Source: CAYWNA01 sp964459305 (GTDB taxonomy: Bacteria; Planctomycetota; Planctomycetia; Pirellulales; Pirellulaceae). From it: a stretch of DNA of 58,729 nt. Under the pieces are notes generated by a model, which saw nothing but the letters and a program-made list of their open reading frames with translations, made no database searches and had not been told where the DNA came from. A program made the translations under genes and the position numbers. The stretch covers positions 1-58,729 of the forward strand of contig CAYWNA010000061.1 in assembly GCA_964459305.1 (NCBI GenBank). Reading direction: 5' to 3'. Positions 25,722 to 35,200 of the stretch are shown here, in pieces. How positions within the stretch are numbered: the stretch's first letter is position 1; the number at the start of each line of letters is the position of its first letter.

Positions 25722-26309
25722 ATGCGCACTGATCGAGCTTCATCCGCCAGAAGACTGTCACTGGCAGCCTGCGCCGTTGCCGTCGTAGCGACCGTAGGCG
25801 GCGCACATGCCAACCAGGAACCCGCGGCCCTGGATGGAATTCAGAAATACTGCGCGGCGAGCTGGCGCAACGCGGGGATTACCCAGCAAGATTGGCCCGA
25901 TTGCACGCAAGAGGCAATGGCCATCCTATTGGAACGGGTGTCGAGAAAACAGCTTGCACACGCAATCCAGAACGGCAAGTCTCCCGAACGACGCGAGTTG
26001 AACCGTTCCATCTGGTGCACGATCCAACGTTGGCGTCGGGCCCCGAGACATGTTTCGCTGGATCGTTGCGACACGATCGAGCGAAAGACGGATGGACGAT
26101 CGCCGCAGCCAGCCGAGGAACTGAAAGATGCGCTGGCCGTCGCCGAACAATGCCTGAGCGCACGCCAGCGTCAAATCCTGTCCCTTTGCAGCGAAGGTTG
26201 GTCGATCGGCGAGATCGCGGAGAAACTGGACGTGTCGCCCGCGCGCGCCAGCGACGAGAAGTACAAAGCAATTCGAAAACTCCGGCAACGCTTGGCTATA
26301 GCGGGCTAG
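25722..26309 (+). CDS. Sigma-70-like regulator with hydrophobic N-terminus
   Basis: 195 residues, ATG preceded by GAGGTGAAC. The C-terminal third is a clear sigma region 4/LuxR-type helix-turn-helix: LSARQRQILSLCSEGWSIGE followed by IAEKLDVSPARASDEKYKAI. The middle (DWPDCTQEAMAILLERV, LNRSIWCTIQRWRRAPRHVS) resembles a reduced sigma region 2 of planctomycete ECF-type factors. Residues 9-29 (ARRLSLAACAVAVVATVGGA) look like a signal peptide or membrane anchor, which is odd for a DNA-binding protein. Either it is held at the membrane and released, or translation begins later; no better downstream start with a binding site is visible. No anti-sigma gene is adjacent. Confidence 0.72.
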   Translation: MRTDRASSARRLSLAACAVAVVATVGGAHANQEPAALDGIQKYCAASWRNAGITQQDWPDCTQEAMAILLERVSRKQLAHAIQNGKSPERRELNRSIWCTIQRWRRAPRHVSLDRCDTIERKTDGRSPQPAEELKDALAVAEQCLSARQRQILSLCSEGWSIGEIAEKLDVSPARASDEKYKAIRKLRQRLAIAG

Positions 26310-26331
26310 GCATGTCGTTTGGAATATCCGC

Positions 26332-26380
26332 TGGAGTACAGCCTTTAGGCTGCGGGGGACAGGCTGAAGCCTGGACTCCA
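26332..26380. terminator. Palindrome between convergent genes, possible two-way terminator
   Basis: TGGAGTACAGCCTTTAGGCT-G (26332-26352) pairs with CAGGCTGAAGCCTGGACTCC-A (26360-26380) with a few mismatches and a 7-base loop. It lies between the stops of the sigma-like gene and the PIN gene. There is no T-tract, so it may equally be one of the repeat palindromes. Confidence 0.6.
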
Positions 26381-26399
26381 ACAATCGGCCCTGGCACCT

Positions 26400-26807
26400 C
26401 TATCCTCGCAACGTCCTCGAAAAAGTCGCCGGGCGGACAATGTGAATGCCGCGATATGGGTGGACGTCTAATACGCGGCGATCGTTAGTGACGACTGCAT
26501 CCGCCCTCCCGGCAACGGCCGCCGCCAGGAATTTGTCGTCGGTCGGATCATCTTCCACCACTCGCGGAACGCTCGATGGAACCACGAGTTCGGCGTTTCC
26601 GATCAGCTCGAACGTTCGCACGACTTCGTCACGATTGCGGATAGCTCGTGGTAGGATGTACTCGTACTCCTGTTTGATAGACGGGCTAATCACCATGGTC
26701 AACTGATCGGCGCGGCAGGCGTCGACAATCCGGCGGCTGGCCGAGGCGGGATTGTACGCGCTGGCGACGAGTACGTTCGTATCGAGGACAATACGGTCTG
26801 TTGTCAT
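26400..26807 (-). CDS. PIN-domain ribonuclease, putative toxin
   Basis: 135 residues. The PIN active-site acids are in order: VLDTNVLV near residue 9, IKQEYEYIL near 45, VEDDPTDDKFLAAA near 90 and AVVTNDRRVL near 106. This matches the family often annotated as putative toxin-antitoxin system toxin component (COG1569). PIN enzymes cleave RNA with divalent metal. No short antitoxin gene with a DNA-binding fold lies immediately upstream; the promoter side is a repeat and then the divergent propeller gene. It is therefore either a solitary toxin-like nuclease, or its antitoxin has been lost or is encoded elsewhere. Confidence 0.85.
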   Translation of the reverse strand: MTTDRIVLDTNVLVASAYNPASASRRIVDACRADQLTMVISPSIKQEYEYILPRAIRNRDEVVRTFELIGNAELVVPSSVPRVVEDDPTDDKFLAAAVAGRADAVVTNDRRVLDVHPYRGIHIVRPATFSRTLRG

Positions 26808-26828
26808 GAGTCTTCGCGCGTGAGAACT

Positions 26829-26955
26829 ATACCATCCGCGGGCAAGTCTGACCCGTAGCCGAACTCGCCAGAGTTTGGTTTTCCCCTACGCGGCCCAAAG
26901 TCTGGCGACTTCGGCTACATGCGGGAAAGTGTCAATCCCGGCTGCGGCCGGTATA
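26829..26955. repeat. Dispersed palindromic repeat, GTAGCCGAA family, copy 2 (inverted)
   Basis: Reverse complement of the element at 5459-5592: ACCATCCGCGGGCAAGTCTG, then the core 26855-26918 (GTAGCCGAACTCGCCAGAGT ... GGCGACTTCGGCTAC), then GTGTCAATCCCGGC. It fills most of the 294-base gap between the PIN gene and the propeller gene, so the promoters of both probably lie in or beside it. Confidence 0.85.
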
Positions 26956-27101
26956 GCTGCCATCCCGCGATGGAGGTTGCCATCGATGATTATATCAGAC
27001 TGCAGATATCAGGCGTCATCTGGGGATTTCAGTTCGCTTCCCCCCCCGCAACGGCAGTACCGTTTCCCGGCTGGCTGCAACCGACTACAATTGATCCAGT
27101 G

Positions 27102-28754
27102 ATGGAGAATACAAGGAAGAACTCGTGGATAACGACGGCCCCACCGGCTTTCCTTGGGGGCCTAGGTGCTGCGCTGGTGATAGTGTGGATCGGCGGCAGC
27201 CGCGTCGATCATCTCGAAGTTCGGCAGCCAGGGGCGGACGGCACGCCGACACGCGTCGAGAGCGAGGACTATCAACCGCCGGTTGCCGGAGAACCGATTC
27301 GCGGCGATGGTGTTCCCGCCGACATCCCCGGCGTTTGGCCTGCCTTTCGCGGTCCCAACCGCGACGCGATCTGCGACGACGGCACGCCGCTTGCGCGTAC
27401 GTGGCCTCAGGAAGGTCCGCCAGTGCTTTGGCGAATCGAGATGGGCGAGGGTTACGCCAGCGCGGTGGTTCGCGATGGACGTGTCTACGTGCTGGACTAC
27501 ATCGTCGACCAGATCGTGGAGCAGTTACGCGGCCTGCCGAAAGCCGAGCGCGCAACGTTGGCCGAAGCGCTCGATGGTGTGACTTCCGAAACCTTCGATG
27601 GCATCAGCGCGATTCTCAGCAAGCTATCGTTTGATTCGCATGACGAAGTGGCCGATGAACTCGGCGTTTTGTTGTCCGATACGGGCAAAGATTTGGTCGA
27701 CGCGCTGCGAAACAACACGCTGGAAAACGTCGACCGGTCGACCGACACGATGCGATGTCTTTCGCTTGCCGACGGGCGCGAGATCTGGCGAAACAGCTAC
27801 CCGGCCCTGGTTACCCGAAATCATGGCAGATCGCGCACCACACCAGCGATCGCGGGCGATTGTGTGGTGTCGATTGGCCCGCGATGTCACGTTGCCTGCT
27901 GGGATGCTGAAACGGGCCAATGCCGTTGGCTGATCGACATGGTGCACCAATTCGGCTCCGAGGAGCGACAATGGTATGCCGGCCAGTGCCCGTTGGTCGA
28001 CGGCGAACTCGTGATACTGGCCCCATGCGGCGCCGATTCGCTGCTGATCGCTGTGGATCACAAGACCGGTCGTGCCGTTTGGAAAACGCCGAATCCACGC
28101 GGTTGGAAGATGAGCCACTGCTCGATCATGCCGATGCAGTTCGCCGGTCGAGACATGTATGTGTATTGCGGTAACGGGGGTACGGTGGGCGTCTCGGCCG
28201 AGGATGGGTCGCTGCTGTGGGACGAGACAGAGTGGGTGGAGCACTACGCCACGAGCCCTTCGCCGGTTCCGCTGCGGGATGGTCGCATCTTTCTGTCCAG
28301 TGGGTACGACAGAATTGGGGCCATGATGCTCAGGCTGAAGGAAGCGGACGGATCGCTGGGTGCAGAAACGGCCTACACGCTGAAACGCAGGGCGTTCAAT
28401 TCGGAACATCAGACGCCGATCTTCTACAACGGTCATCTCTACGCCATCCGCAAATCCGGCCGCGGCCCACTGGTGTGCATGGACCTGGACGGAAAAGAGC
28501 TGTGGAACAGTGGCGATCGGAAATTCGAACATGGACCCTATATGATCGCCGACGGCCTGATCTTTGCTCTGTCCGGCGACGGCCTCTTAACGACGGCCGA
28601 AGTCACGCATGAGGCATATCGGCCGCTGGCCCATTTTCAGGTTTTCGAGGACGGCCACGACGCCTGGGGTCCCATGGCGATGGTGGCGGGTCGGCTGATC
28701 GTCCGCGACATGACGCGCATGGCGTGTTTGGACGTGAGGGAGCGTGTTGAGTGA
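27102..28754 (+). CDS. Membrane-anchored PQQ-like beta-propeller protein
   Basis: About 550 residues from the ATG at 27102 (MENTRKNSWITTAPPAFLGG). An upstream open extension reads through the repeat and is not protein-like. One N-terminal hydrophobic segment (about 12-33) anchors the protein outside the cytoplasm. Propeller blades are recognisable (VWPAFRGPNRDAICDDG, LADGREIWRNSYPAL, VDHKTGRAVWKTPNPRGWKM, EDGSLLWDETEW). An unusual helical insert of about 80 residues (VDQIVEQLRGLPKAERATLA and following) interrupts the first blade. Typical PQQ-binding residues cannot be confirmed, so it may be a structural BamB-like or catalytic propeller. It opens an eight-gene operon of electron-transfer proteins and overlaps the next reading frame region. 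Confidence 0.85.
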   Translation: MENTRKNSWITTAPPAFLGGLGAALVIVWIGGSRVDHLEVRQPGADGTPTRVESEDYQPPVAGEPIRGDGVPADIPGVWPAFRGPNRDAICDDGTPLARTWPQEGPPVLWRIEMGEGYASAVVRDGRVYVLDYIVDQIVEQLRGLPKAERATLAEALDGVTSETFDGISAILSKLSFDSHDEVADELGVLLSDTGKDLVDALRNNTLENVDRSTDTMRCLSLADGREIWRNSYPALVTRNHGRSRTTPAIAGDCVVSIGPRCHVACWDAETGQCRWLIDMVHQFGSEERQWYAGQCPLVDGELVILAPCGADSLLIAVDHKTGRAVWKTPNPRGWKMSHCSIMPMQFAGRDMYVYCGNGGTVGVSAEDGSLLWDETEWVEHYATSPSPVPLRDGRIFLSSGYDRIGAMMLRLKEADGSLGAETAYTLKRRAFNSEHQTPIFYNGHLYAIRKSGRGPLVCMDLDGKELWNSGDRKFEHGPYMIADGLIFALSGDGLLTTAEVTHEAYRPLAHFQVFEDGHDAWGPMAMVAGRLIVRDMTRMACLDVRERVE

Positions 28755-28774
28755 TGAGGGATGGAGACGTGGGA

Positions 28775-29860
28775 ATGAACGAAACCGAATCCGATTCGGA
28801 CCGAGCGTCGCCGGCTGGTGCGAAGGGCAGCACGCTGCTGATCGGCGCGGTGCTGGTGGTCGCGACAATCGGTGCCGCATTTGCCCTGTATCGCGGGGAT
28901 ATGTCAGGCGATTCGGGGAGCGGTCTTTCGAAGCGGTTTGAACTCGATGTGGAACAGTTGAAGACCGTCGATCCGGCGCTGGTGCACTACGATGAAGCGA
29001 AAGCATTTGCCACGGATATGAACGAGGTTCGCGCGATTGCTGCCGGCCCGGAAGACGAGATACACGTGGCGGGCGATCAGTCTGTACGCGTTTTCGATCT
29101 TGAAGGCAAACAAGTGCGCGAGATAGCTACTGATGGCCCACCGACGTGCGTTACCGTGGGCACTGCAGAGCATGAGTTTCCCGGCCGCGTTTATGTGGGA
29201 ATTGGCGACCGGATCGAGGTCCGCGACGCTGAGGGGAAGTCCATTGACGCGTGGAAAGAGGGGCTGAACGAAAAAAGCGTCCTTACCTCGATAGCAACGG
29301 GCGAAGAGGACGTTTTTGTGGCAGATGCCGGCAATCGAATTGTGCTGCATTACGACACGGAAGGTGGGTTGATCGATCGCATCGGCGATCCGGACCCGGA
29401 TCACGATGTCCGGGGATTCGTCATTCCGAGTCCGTACTTTGACGTAGCCGTTACGCAGGACGGGCTCTTGCGCGTGAGTAATCCCGGGGCTCGACGAATT
29501 GAGGCCTATACGTTCGACGGCGATCCGCTTGGCCACTGGGGTAAAGCGTCGGCGGCGATCGATGGGTTTTTCGGATGCTGCAATCCATCGAACTTCGCAA
29601 TGCTCGAAGACGGCCGCTTCGTCACCGCCGAAAAGGGCATACCTCGGATCAAGGTCTACGGCAGTCGCGGCGAGTTCGAATGTGTGGTCGCCGGACCACA
29701 GACTCTCGCCAAGGGAAACATCGTGATCGACGAAACTCGCGATGATCACCAAGTGAAGGTCTTCGACGTCGCGACTACGAGCCGTGGCTTTGTCCTCGCA
29801 CTCGATCCCACCAACCGCACGGTACGAATTTTTGAGCCGAAGGAGCGAGGGTCGAACTAA
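28775..29860 (+). CDS. Membrane-anchored NHL-repeat protein
   Basis: 361 residues from the ATG at 28775, chosen because GGAG lies at proper distance. In-frame GTG/ATG starts at 28751/28754 overlap the previous stop and are also possible. An N-terminal membrane helix (LLIGAVLVVATIGAAFALY) is followed by six-bladed NHL-type repeats: VRAIAAGPEDEIHVAGDQSV, VRVFDLEGKQVREI, EEDVFVADAGNRIVLHYD, DVAVTQDGLLRVSNPGARRI and FVTAEKGIPRIKVYGSRGEF. Such domains bind proteins or ligands and can be redox- or sensor-linked. Its place between a PQQ-like propeller and exported ferredoxin genes suggests an extracytoplasmic scaffold or partner in the same complex. The FFGCCNPSNFAM motif with adjacent cysteines is conserved-looking and may matter. 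Confidence 0.85.
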   Translation: MNETESDSDRASPAGAKGSTLLIGAVLVVATIGAAFALYRGDMSGDSGSGLSKRFELDVEQLKTVDPALVHYDEAKAFATDMNEVRAIAAGPEDEIHVAGDQSVRVFDLEGKQVREIATDGPPTCVTVGTAEHEFPGRVYVGIGDRIEVRDAEGKSIDAWKEGLNEKSVLTSIATGEEDVFVADAGNRIVLHYDTEGGLIDRIGDPDPDHDVRGFVIPSPYFDVAVTQDGLLRVSNPGARRIEAYTFDGDPLGHWGKASAAIDGFFGCCNPSNFAMLEDGRFVTAEKGIPRIKVYGSRGEFECVVAGPQTLAKGNIVIDETRDDHQVKVFDVATTSRGFVLALDPTNRTVRIFEPKERGSN

Positions 29861-29923
29861 GTTCCCTTGGCTTCTTCGAGCGATTTCAGCGAGGCATGCC
29901 CGGCGAATTCATAGGAGCCGATG

Positions 29924-30157
29924 ATGCGAAACAAGAGTGATATGACGGCTGATCGCAGGGAGTGGCTTGCGGGTATGCTTCGATGGGGCTCGCTGGGCGT
30001 CCTGGGGGCACTTTCAACCGTGCTTGTCTTGCGCCGCCGAAGCGGTTCGCGCGAGACGCGATGCGAGCGACGTAAACCGTGCGACAGATGCCTGGTATTC
30101 CATGGCTGCCATTTGCCTCCGGCTATGAAATCGAAGCGCCGGCAGAGGAGATCGTGA
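29924..30157 (+). CDS. Small Cys-rich single-pass membrane protein
   Basis: 77 residues. AGGAG lies six bases before the ATG at 29924 (another ATG is three bases earlier). A twin-Arg-like N-terminus (ADRREWLAGMLRWGSLGVLG) and hydrophobic stretch are followed by a basic tail with cysteines: RCERRKPCDRCLVFHGCHLP. The stop overlaps the ATG of the ferredoxin gene by one base (TGATG), strong support for real, coupled translation. I do not know the family. The Cys spacing (CDRC...C) could hold a metal or Fe-S cluster, and the position between NHL and ferredoxin genes suggests an accessory or assembly subunit of the same complex. Confidence 0.75.
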   Translation: MRNKSDMTADRREWLAGMLRWGSLGVLGALSTVLVLRRRSGSRETRCERRKPCDRCLVFHGCHLPPAMKSKRRQRRS

Positions 30158-30870
30158 TGCCCAACGATGACCAGTCGACCGACCGCCGCACATTCCTTAG
30201 CGACGGCTTTCGCTGCGCGGGAGCGATTGCGTTTGCCGGCGCCGCCGGTTTTGTTGCAGTCGGGCACGGGCGTTCCGAGGAACTCGTGTGGCAACTGGAT
30301 CCCGACAAATGCACGGCCTGCGGAAATTGCGCCACGTATTGCGTGCTGGATGTTTCCGCAGTCAAGTGCGTCAATTGCTTCGATATGTGCGGGTACTGCG
30401 ACATCTGCACCGGATATTTCGAAACGGACTACAATGTCACGGACACGGCGGCCGAGAACCAGCTTTGTCCTACGGGGGCGGTGATCCGGCAGTTTGTCGA
30501 GGAAAAATCGGGCCAGCGGTTTTACGAATACACGATCGACGATCCGCTGTGCATTGGCTGCGGCAAGTGTGTCAAAGGCTGCGCGTTGATGAACGGGTCC
30601 ATGTATCTGCAGGTGGAACACGACCGCTGCGTGAACTGCAACGAATGTGCGATCGCTGTGGCTTGCCCCACTCAGGCGTTCCATCGAGTACCGGCTGGCC
30701 AAGTAGAAATTCTCAAGCGGAAGGCAGCGCAGGCACTCAAATCGCGCGCCCAGAGAATGCTGCGGTCCGCAAGCGACGACCAGGAAAAACGACAAGAAGC
30801 GAATGCGTTTCTCTCGCGGGCGGAGATGCAACTCGGCTGGCGGATGGAACGGGAGAAAATCGACGGTTGA
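30157..30870 (+). CDS. Tat-exported multi-cluster ferredoxin (NapG/NrfC/HybA-like)
   Basis: 237 residues from the ATG overlapping the previous stop, preceded by AGAGGAGATC. The Tat signal is STDRRTFLSDGF plus a hydrophobic stretch. Cysteine motifs follow: CTACGNCATYCVLD (about 51), CVNCFDMCGYCDIC (about 70), CIGCGKCVKGCALM (about 131) and CVNCNECAIAVACP (about 158). This gives capacity for about four [4Fe-4S] clusters in the arrangement of periplasmic electron-transfer subunits. It would pass electrons between the membrane polyferredoxin encoded next and a periplasmic acceptor or donor, perhaps a propeller protein. No dedicated catalytic reductase gene is beside it. The C-terminal ~50 residues are charged and helical. 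Confidence 0.9.
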   Translation: MPNDDQSTDRRTFLSDGFRCAGAIAFAGAAGFVAVGHGRSEELVWQLDPDKCTACGNCATYCVLDVSAVKCVNCFDMCGYCDICTGYFETDYNVTDTAAENQLCPTGAVIRQFVEEKSGQRFYEYTIDDPLCIGCGKCVKGCALMNGSMYLQVEHDRCVNCNECAIAVACPTQAFHRVPAGQVEILKRKAAQALKSRAQRMLRSASDDQEKRQEANAFLSRAEMQLGWRMEREKIDG

Positions 30871-30878
30871 GGGACGAC

Positions 30879-32249
30879 GTGAATAGGATGGGTATGGCGA
30901 GATTGACAGTTCGGCGAGTGCTACCTGTTTTGGCGGCGCTGTTGTGCATTGCGCCGATCGCGGCTTCGATGGCTGGCGACCTCATTCCCACCCCGGAGTT
31001 CAGTGAGCACGAGATTCGTGTTTCAGAACCACCAGAGCCGGACGATCCCGTCTGGGAGTGGGCCAACGTAGTCGTGTTGTTGGCGGCACTTGCCCTGGCC
31101 TCCTACTTTGCGCTGGTTAGTCGATCTCGGCGGGCTCTGTTCGTTCTGGCCGCAGCTTCGTTGATCTGGTTCGGTTTTGTGCGCGAGGGATGTGTGTGCC
31201 CGATTGGCGCGACCCAGAACGTTGTGCTGGCCCTGTTTGATCCCTCGTACGCGATTCCAGCAACGGTGGTCGCGATCTTCGTGCTGCCGCTGGTATTCAC
31301 GTTGTTTTTTGGCCGGACCTTTTGCGCGGCCGTTTGTCCGCTGGGCGCGGCGCAAGAACTGGTGGCAGTTCGACCGATCCGCGTCCCCGCTTGGATCGAT
31401 CACTCGCTTGGCTTGGTGCCCTATATCTATCTTGGCGCCGCTGTGATCTATGCCGCATCCGGGACGGCGTTCCTCGTGTGCCGATACGATCCATTTGTCG
31501 CCATGTTTCGCTTAAGTGGCGATGCGAATATGCTGGTGTTCGGCGCCTGCATGTTGGTGCTGGGGTTGTTCATCGGGCGGCCGTACTGTCGGTACCTGTG
31601 CCCGTACGGTGCGGTGTTGGCGTTGCTTTCGAAAGTGTCGAAATGGCACGCCAAGATCGCTCCGGAAGAGTGCATTCAGTGCCGTCTATGTGAAGAGTCG
31701 TGTCCGTACGGAGCCATTCGCGAGCCGACAAAGCTGCTGCCGCGCGAGACGCGGCCGGTGGCCAGACGGCGGCTGGCAGCCATGCTGATCGCAATGCCGA
31801 TTCTTGTGGCGTTGGGCGCATTCCTCGGAGCGACCTTGGATGTGCCGTTATCGCGGTTGGATCCCGACGTGCGGCTGGCCGAGCAGATTCGGCTTGAAGA
31901 CACGGGCAAGGTGAAAGAGACGACCGATGCCAGTGACGCATTTCGCAACACGGGCCAACCGGCCGTAGAGCTCTACGAGTTGTCCCTCGAGCGCCGGGGC
32001 AGTTTTGGCGCGCTCGGCATGTGGCTGGGCGCGTGGGTGGGTCTGGTGATCGGCGTGAAGCTGATCACGTTGTCCAGACGTCGCAAACGAACCGACTATG
32101 TGCCCGACCGTACTCGTTGCGTGTCGTGCGCCCGCTGCTACTGGTACTGTCCCGGCGAGCAGGTGCGGCTGGGATTGATCAGCGATGTATCGGAAATGGT
32201 GGACATGGAGGCGTTAGCGGCTGAGAAAGAACGGGAATCGGTAACTTGA
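30879..32249 (+). CDS. NapH/NosR/CcoG-like membrane polyferredoxin
   Basis: About 456 residues from a GTG at 30879 with GAGGG six bases upstream; ATG starts at 30888 and 30894 are alternatives. A signal-like segment and several membrane helices alternate with cysteine motifs: REGCVCPIGATQNV (about 103), FGRTFCAAVCPLGAAQEL (about 143), GRPYCRYLCPYGAVLALL (about 231), a ferredoxin pair beginning CIQCRLCEESCPYGAI (about 264), and a C-terminal CVSCARCYWYCPGEQ (about 412). The family carries electrons across or along the inner membrane, usually from quinol or cytosolic ferredoxin toward periplasmic enzymes. It lies nine bases after the exported ferredoxin and overlaps the next gene by four bases (TTGA). 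Confidence 0.9.
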   Translation: MNRMGMARLTVRRVLPVLAALLCIAPIAASMAGDLIPTPEFSEHEIRVSEPPEPDDPVWEWANVVVLLAALALASYFALVSRSRRALFVLAAASLIWFGFVREGCVCPIGATQNVVLALFDPSYAIPATVVAIFVLPLVFTLFFGRTFCAAVCPLGAAQELVAVRPIRVPAWIDHSLGLVPYIYLGAAVIYAASGTAFLVCRYDPFVAMFRLSGDANMLVFGACMLVLGLFIGRPYCRYLCPYGAVLALLSKVSKWHAKIAPEECIQCRLCEESCPYGAIREPTKLLPRETRPVARRRLAAMLIAMPILVALGAFLGATLDVPLSRLDPDVRLAEQIRLEDTGKVKETTDASDAFRNTGQPAVELYELSLERRGSFGALGMWLGAWVGLVIGVKLITLSRRRKRTDYVPDRTRCVSCARCYWYCPGEQVRLGLISDVSEMVDMEALAAEKERESVT

Positions 32250-35200
32250 TCACTCCTGAAGAAAAATACACTCTCGCATTTCGGATTGCGTTTGTCGCCG
32301 GTGTGTTTACGGTGGTCGTCAGCGCCCTGCTTCTGTTCGACTACAGCGGGCGCGTTGCCGAGGATCCGCTCAACTCGCCCGAATTCCTGGAATTGAAAAC
32401 GCGATTGACCGAAGAGCCGCAGAATGAAGCATTGAAGCAGGAGTTGCGGCAGCTCGACTTGGAACTACGCAAGGCGTATTTTCACACGCGAGAATTCGCC
32501 CTGTGGGGTACGTGGCTGTTGCTGGGCGGCGCGATCGTGTGTTTGATCTCCGCCAAGTGGGCTGCGACATTCCAACGGAAGCTACCTCATCCGGAACCTC
32601 GCACCGATGCCGAGGATGCCGACGAACAAGTGAACCGTATCAGCCGTTGGTCGGTTGCGGCCGTTGCCTTCGTCGTCGTCATCGCCGCAGGCGGTCTGTA
32701 CGCAGGCTTCCGTAGCGCGTTGCCATCGGATTCGGAGGAGTTGGCGGCATTGCTGGAGGCCGAGTCGCCGGACACTGGCGGGGACAGCGGTAACGTTGGC
32801 TCCAATACGGACCGGGACACTGACCGCGATGGCGGAAGACCGGATGGTGCAGGGGATAAGCCGGCTCCTTCGAAAAGCCAGGATTCTGATCCACCGACTC
32901 ACGCGAAAACACCTGAAAAAGTCCCCGCCGTCGCTGCGAAAGCAGCCGAGGACGGCGTTACGCCCGATTGGCCAGAGCTACCGGCCGGTTTTCCGAGTAA
33001 TGACGAAATTCAACGGAACTGGCCTCGGTTCCGTGGGCCTGGTGGGCTGGGCATCTCGGCCTACACGGACATTCCGACGACTTGGGACGGCGACACGGGC
33101 GAAGGAGTTTTGTGGAAGACCGCAGTGCCGCTTCCGGGCAACAGTTCGCCGATCGTGTGGGGCAACCGAGTCTTTCTGACTGGGGCGAACGAAGAGCGGC
33201 GCGAGGTATGCTGCTTCGACACCGATTCAGGCAAACTTCTTTGGCAGTCGGAAGTGCCGGGCACGCCGGAGAGCACGGACGAGCCGCCTGAGGTCGGCGA
33301 GTCGACCGGCTTTGCATCGCCCACACCCACGACCGACGGACGCCGTGTCTACGCCATGTTCGCCAACGGCGACATCGCCGCCGTCGATTTCGACGGAAAC
33401 GTGCGATGGTCCCGTAGTCTCGGTGTTCCGAAAAATATCTACGGCCACGCTGCATCACTCGCCATGTATCAGGATTTGGTGATCGTCCAGTTCGATCAAG
33501 GCGAGCGGAATGACGAACTGTCGAAGCTCCTAGCACTCGCGGCCGAGACGGGCGAGACCGTGTGGGAGGCATTGCGCGAGGTGCCCAATTCGTGGTCATC
33601 GCCAATCGTCATCGAGCACGCAGGTGAGCCGCAGATCATAACCGGCGCGGATCCATGGGTCATTGCCAATTCGCCCACTGGTGGCAAAGAGATTTGGCGG
33701 GCGGAATGCCTCGAAGCGGACGTTGGGCCAACACCCGTGTACGCCGACGGCGTGGTGTTCGTGGCGAACGAGTTCCCCGGCGCTGCGGCGATTCGGGCAG
33801 ACGGAACGGGCAACGTTACTGAAACACACGTGGTGTGGCAGTCCGACATCGGTGCGCCGGACTGCTGCAGTCCGTTGGCGACCGACAAATTCATGTTCCT
33901 CTTGGCCTCCTTCGGAACGCTCACTTGTTTCGACGTCAAGCAGGGTGGTGAGCCGTTTTGGGAAGAGGACTTTGAAGACGCCAACTTCACTTCCTCGCCC
34001 AGCCTCGTCGGACAATACGTCTACCTCTTCGACGAGGACGGACGCGCATCGATCGTCGAACCGACCCAAGACGAATGCAAGCGCATCGCAGACGCGAAAT
34101 TGGGCGAACGCTGCGTGACCAGCCCGGCATTCCAGAAAGGCCGAATCTACATCCGTGGTGAGGAGCATCTTTTCTGCATTGGAACCGCGAAGGCGCCTGT
34201 GGAGGACGCCGGTACTCCAGCCATGTCTACCCCCGAAGCCGATGCCGCAACCGAAGAAGCACCCCAGAAACGCTGGCCTGAATTTCGCGGTCCAGGCGGG
34301 TCGGGGATCTCGGCGTACACGAACATCCCAACAGAATGGAACGGCAAAAGTGGCGAAGGAATTCGCTGGGAGACTCCCGTACCGCTTGAAGGCAACAGCT
34401 CGCCGATCGTATGGGGCGATCGGGTATTCCTGACAGGCGCCAGTGAAGAGCAGCGAGAAGTGTACGGCTTCGACGCCGCTTCGGGCAAGCTGCTCTGGCA
34501 GACGAAAGTGCCAGGGACACCCGAATCCACGGCCGAAGCACCCGAAGTTGGCGAGGCGACGGGCTTTGCGTCGCCCACGCCCGTGACCGATGGCGCGCGA
34601 GTTTACGCCATGTTCGCCAACGGCGACATTGCGGCCGTCGACGTCGACGGCACGGTGATTTGGTCGCGCAGCCTCGGCGTTCCCAAGAACGTCTATGGGC
34701 ACGCCGCATCGCTGGCCATGCATAAGGATCTGGTAATCGTCCAATTCGACCAAGGCGGGCGAAACGACGAACTCTCCGAGCTACTGGGACTTGCCGCGAA
34801 TACGGGCGAGACCGTATGGTCGACGCCGCGCGAGGTGCCCAACTCATGGTCATCGCCGGTTGTCGTCCAGCATGCGGGCAAGGCTCAGATCATCGCCGGG
34901 GCGGATCCGTGGGTCATTGCCTACTCGCCCACCGACGGCAAAGAGATCTGGCGGGCGGAATGCCTCGAAGCCGACGTCGGCCCATCGCCTGTGTATGCCG
35001 ACGGAATCGTATTCGTGGCTAACGAGTTTCCAGGTGCCGCCGCAATTCGCGTGGGTGGGACGGGCAACGTCACGGAAACACACGTTGTGTGGCAGTCGGA
35101 CATCGGTGCGCCGGACTGCTGCAGTCCGTTGGCGACCGACAAGTTCTTGCTCCTCTTGGCCTCCTACGGCACACTCACTTGTTTCGACGTCAAGCAAGGC

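Noticed and set aside
26919..27101. N-terminal extension of the first propeller protein
   Set aside because: The extension reads through the dispersed repeat and a low-quality peptide; the ATG at 27102 directly precedes a membrane anchor.
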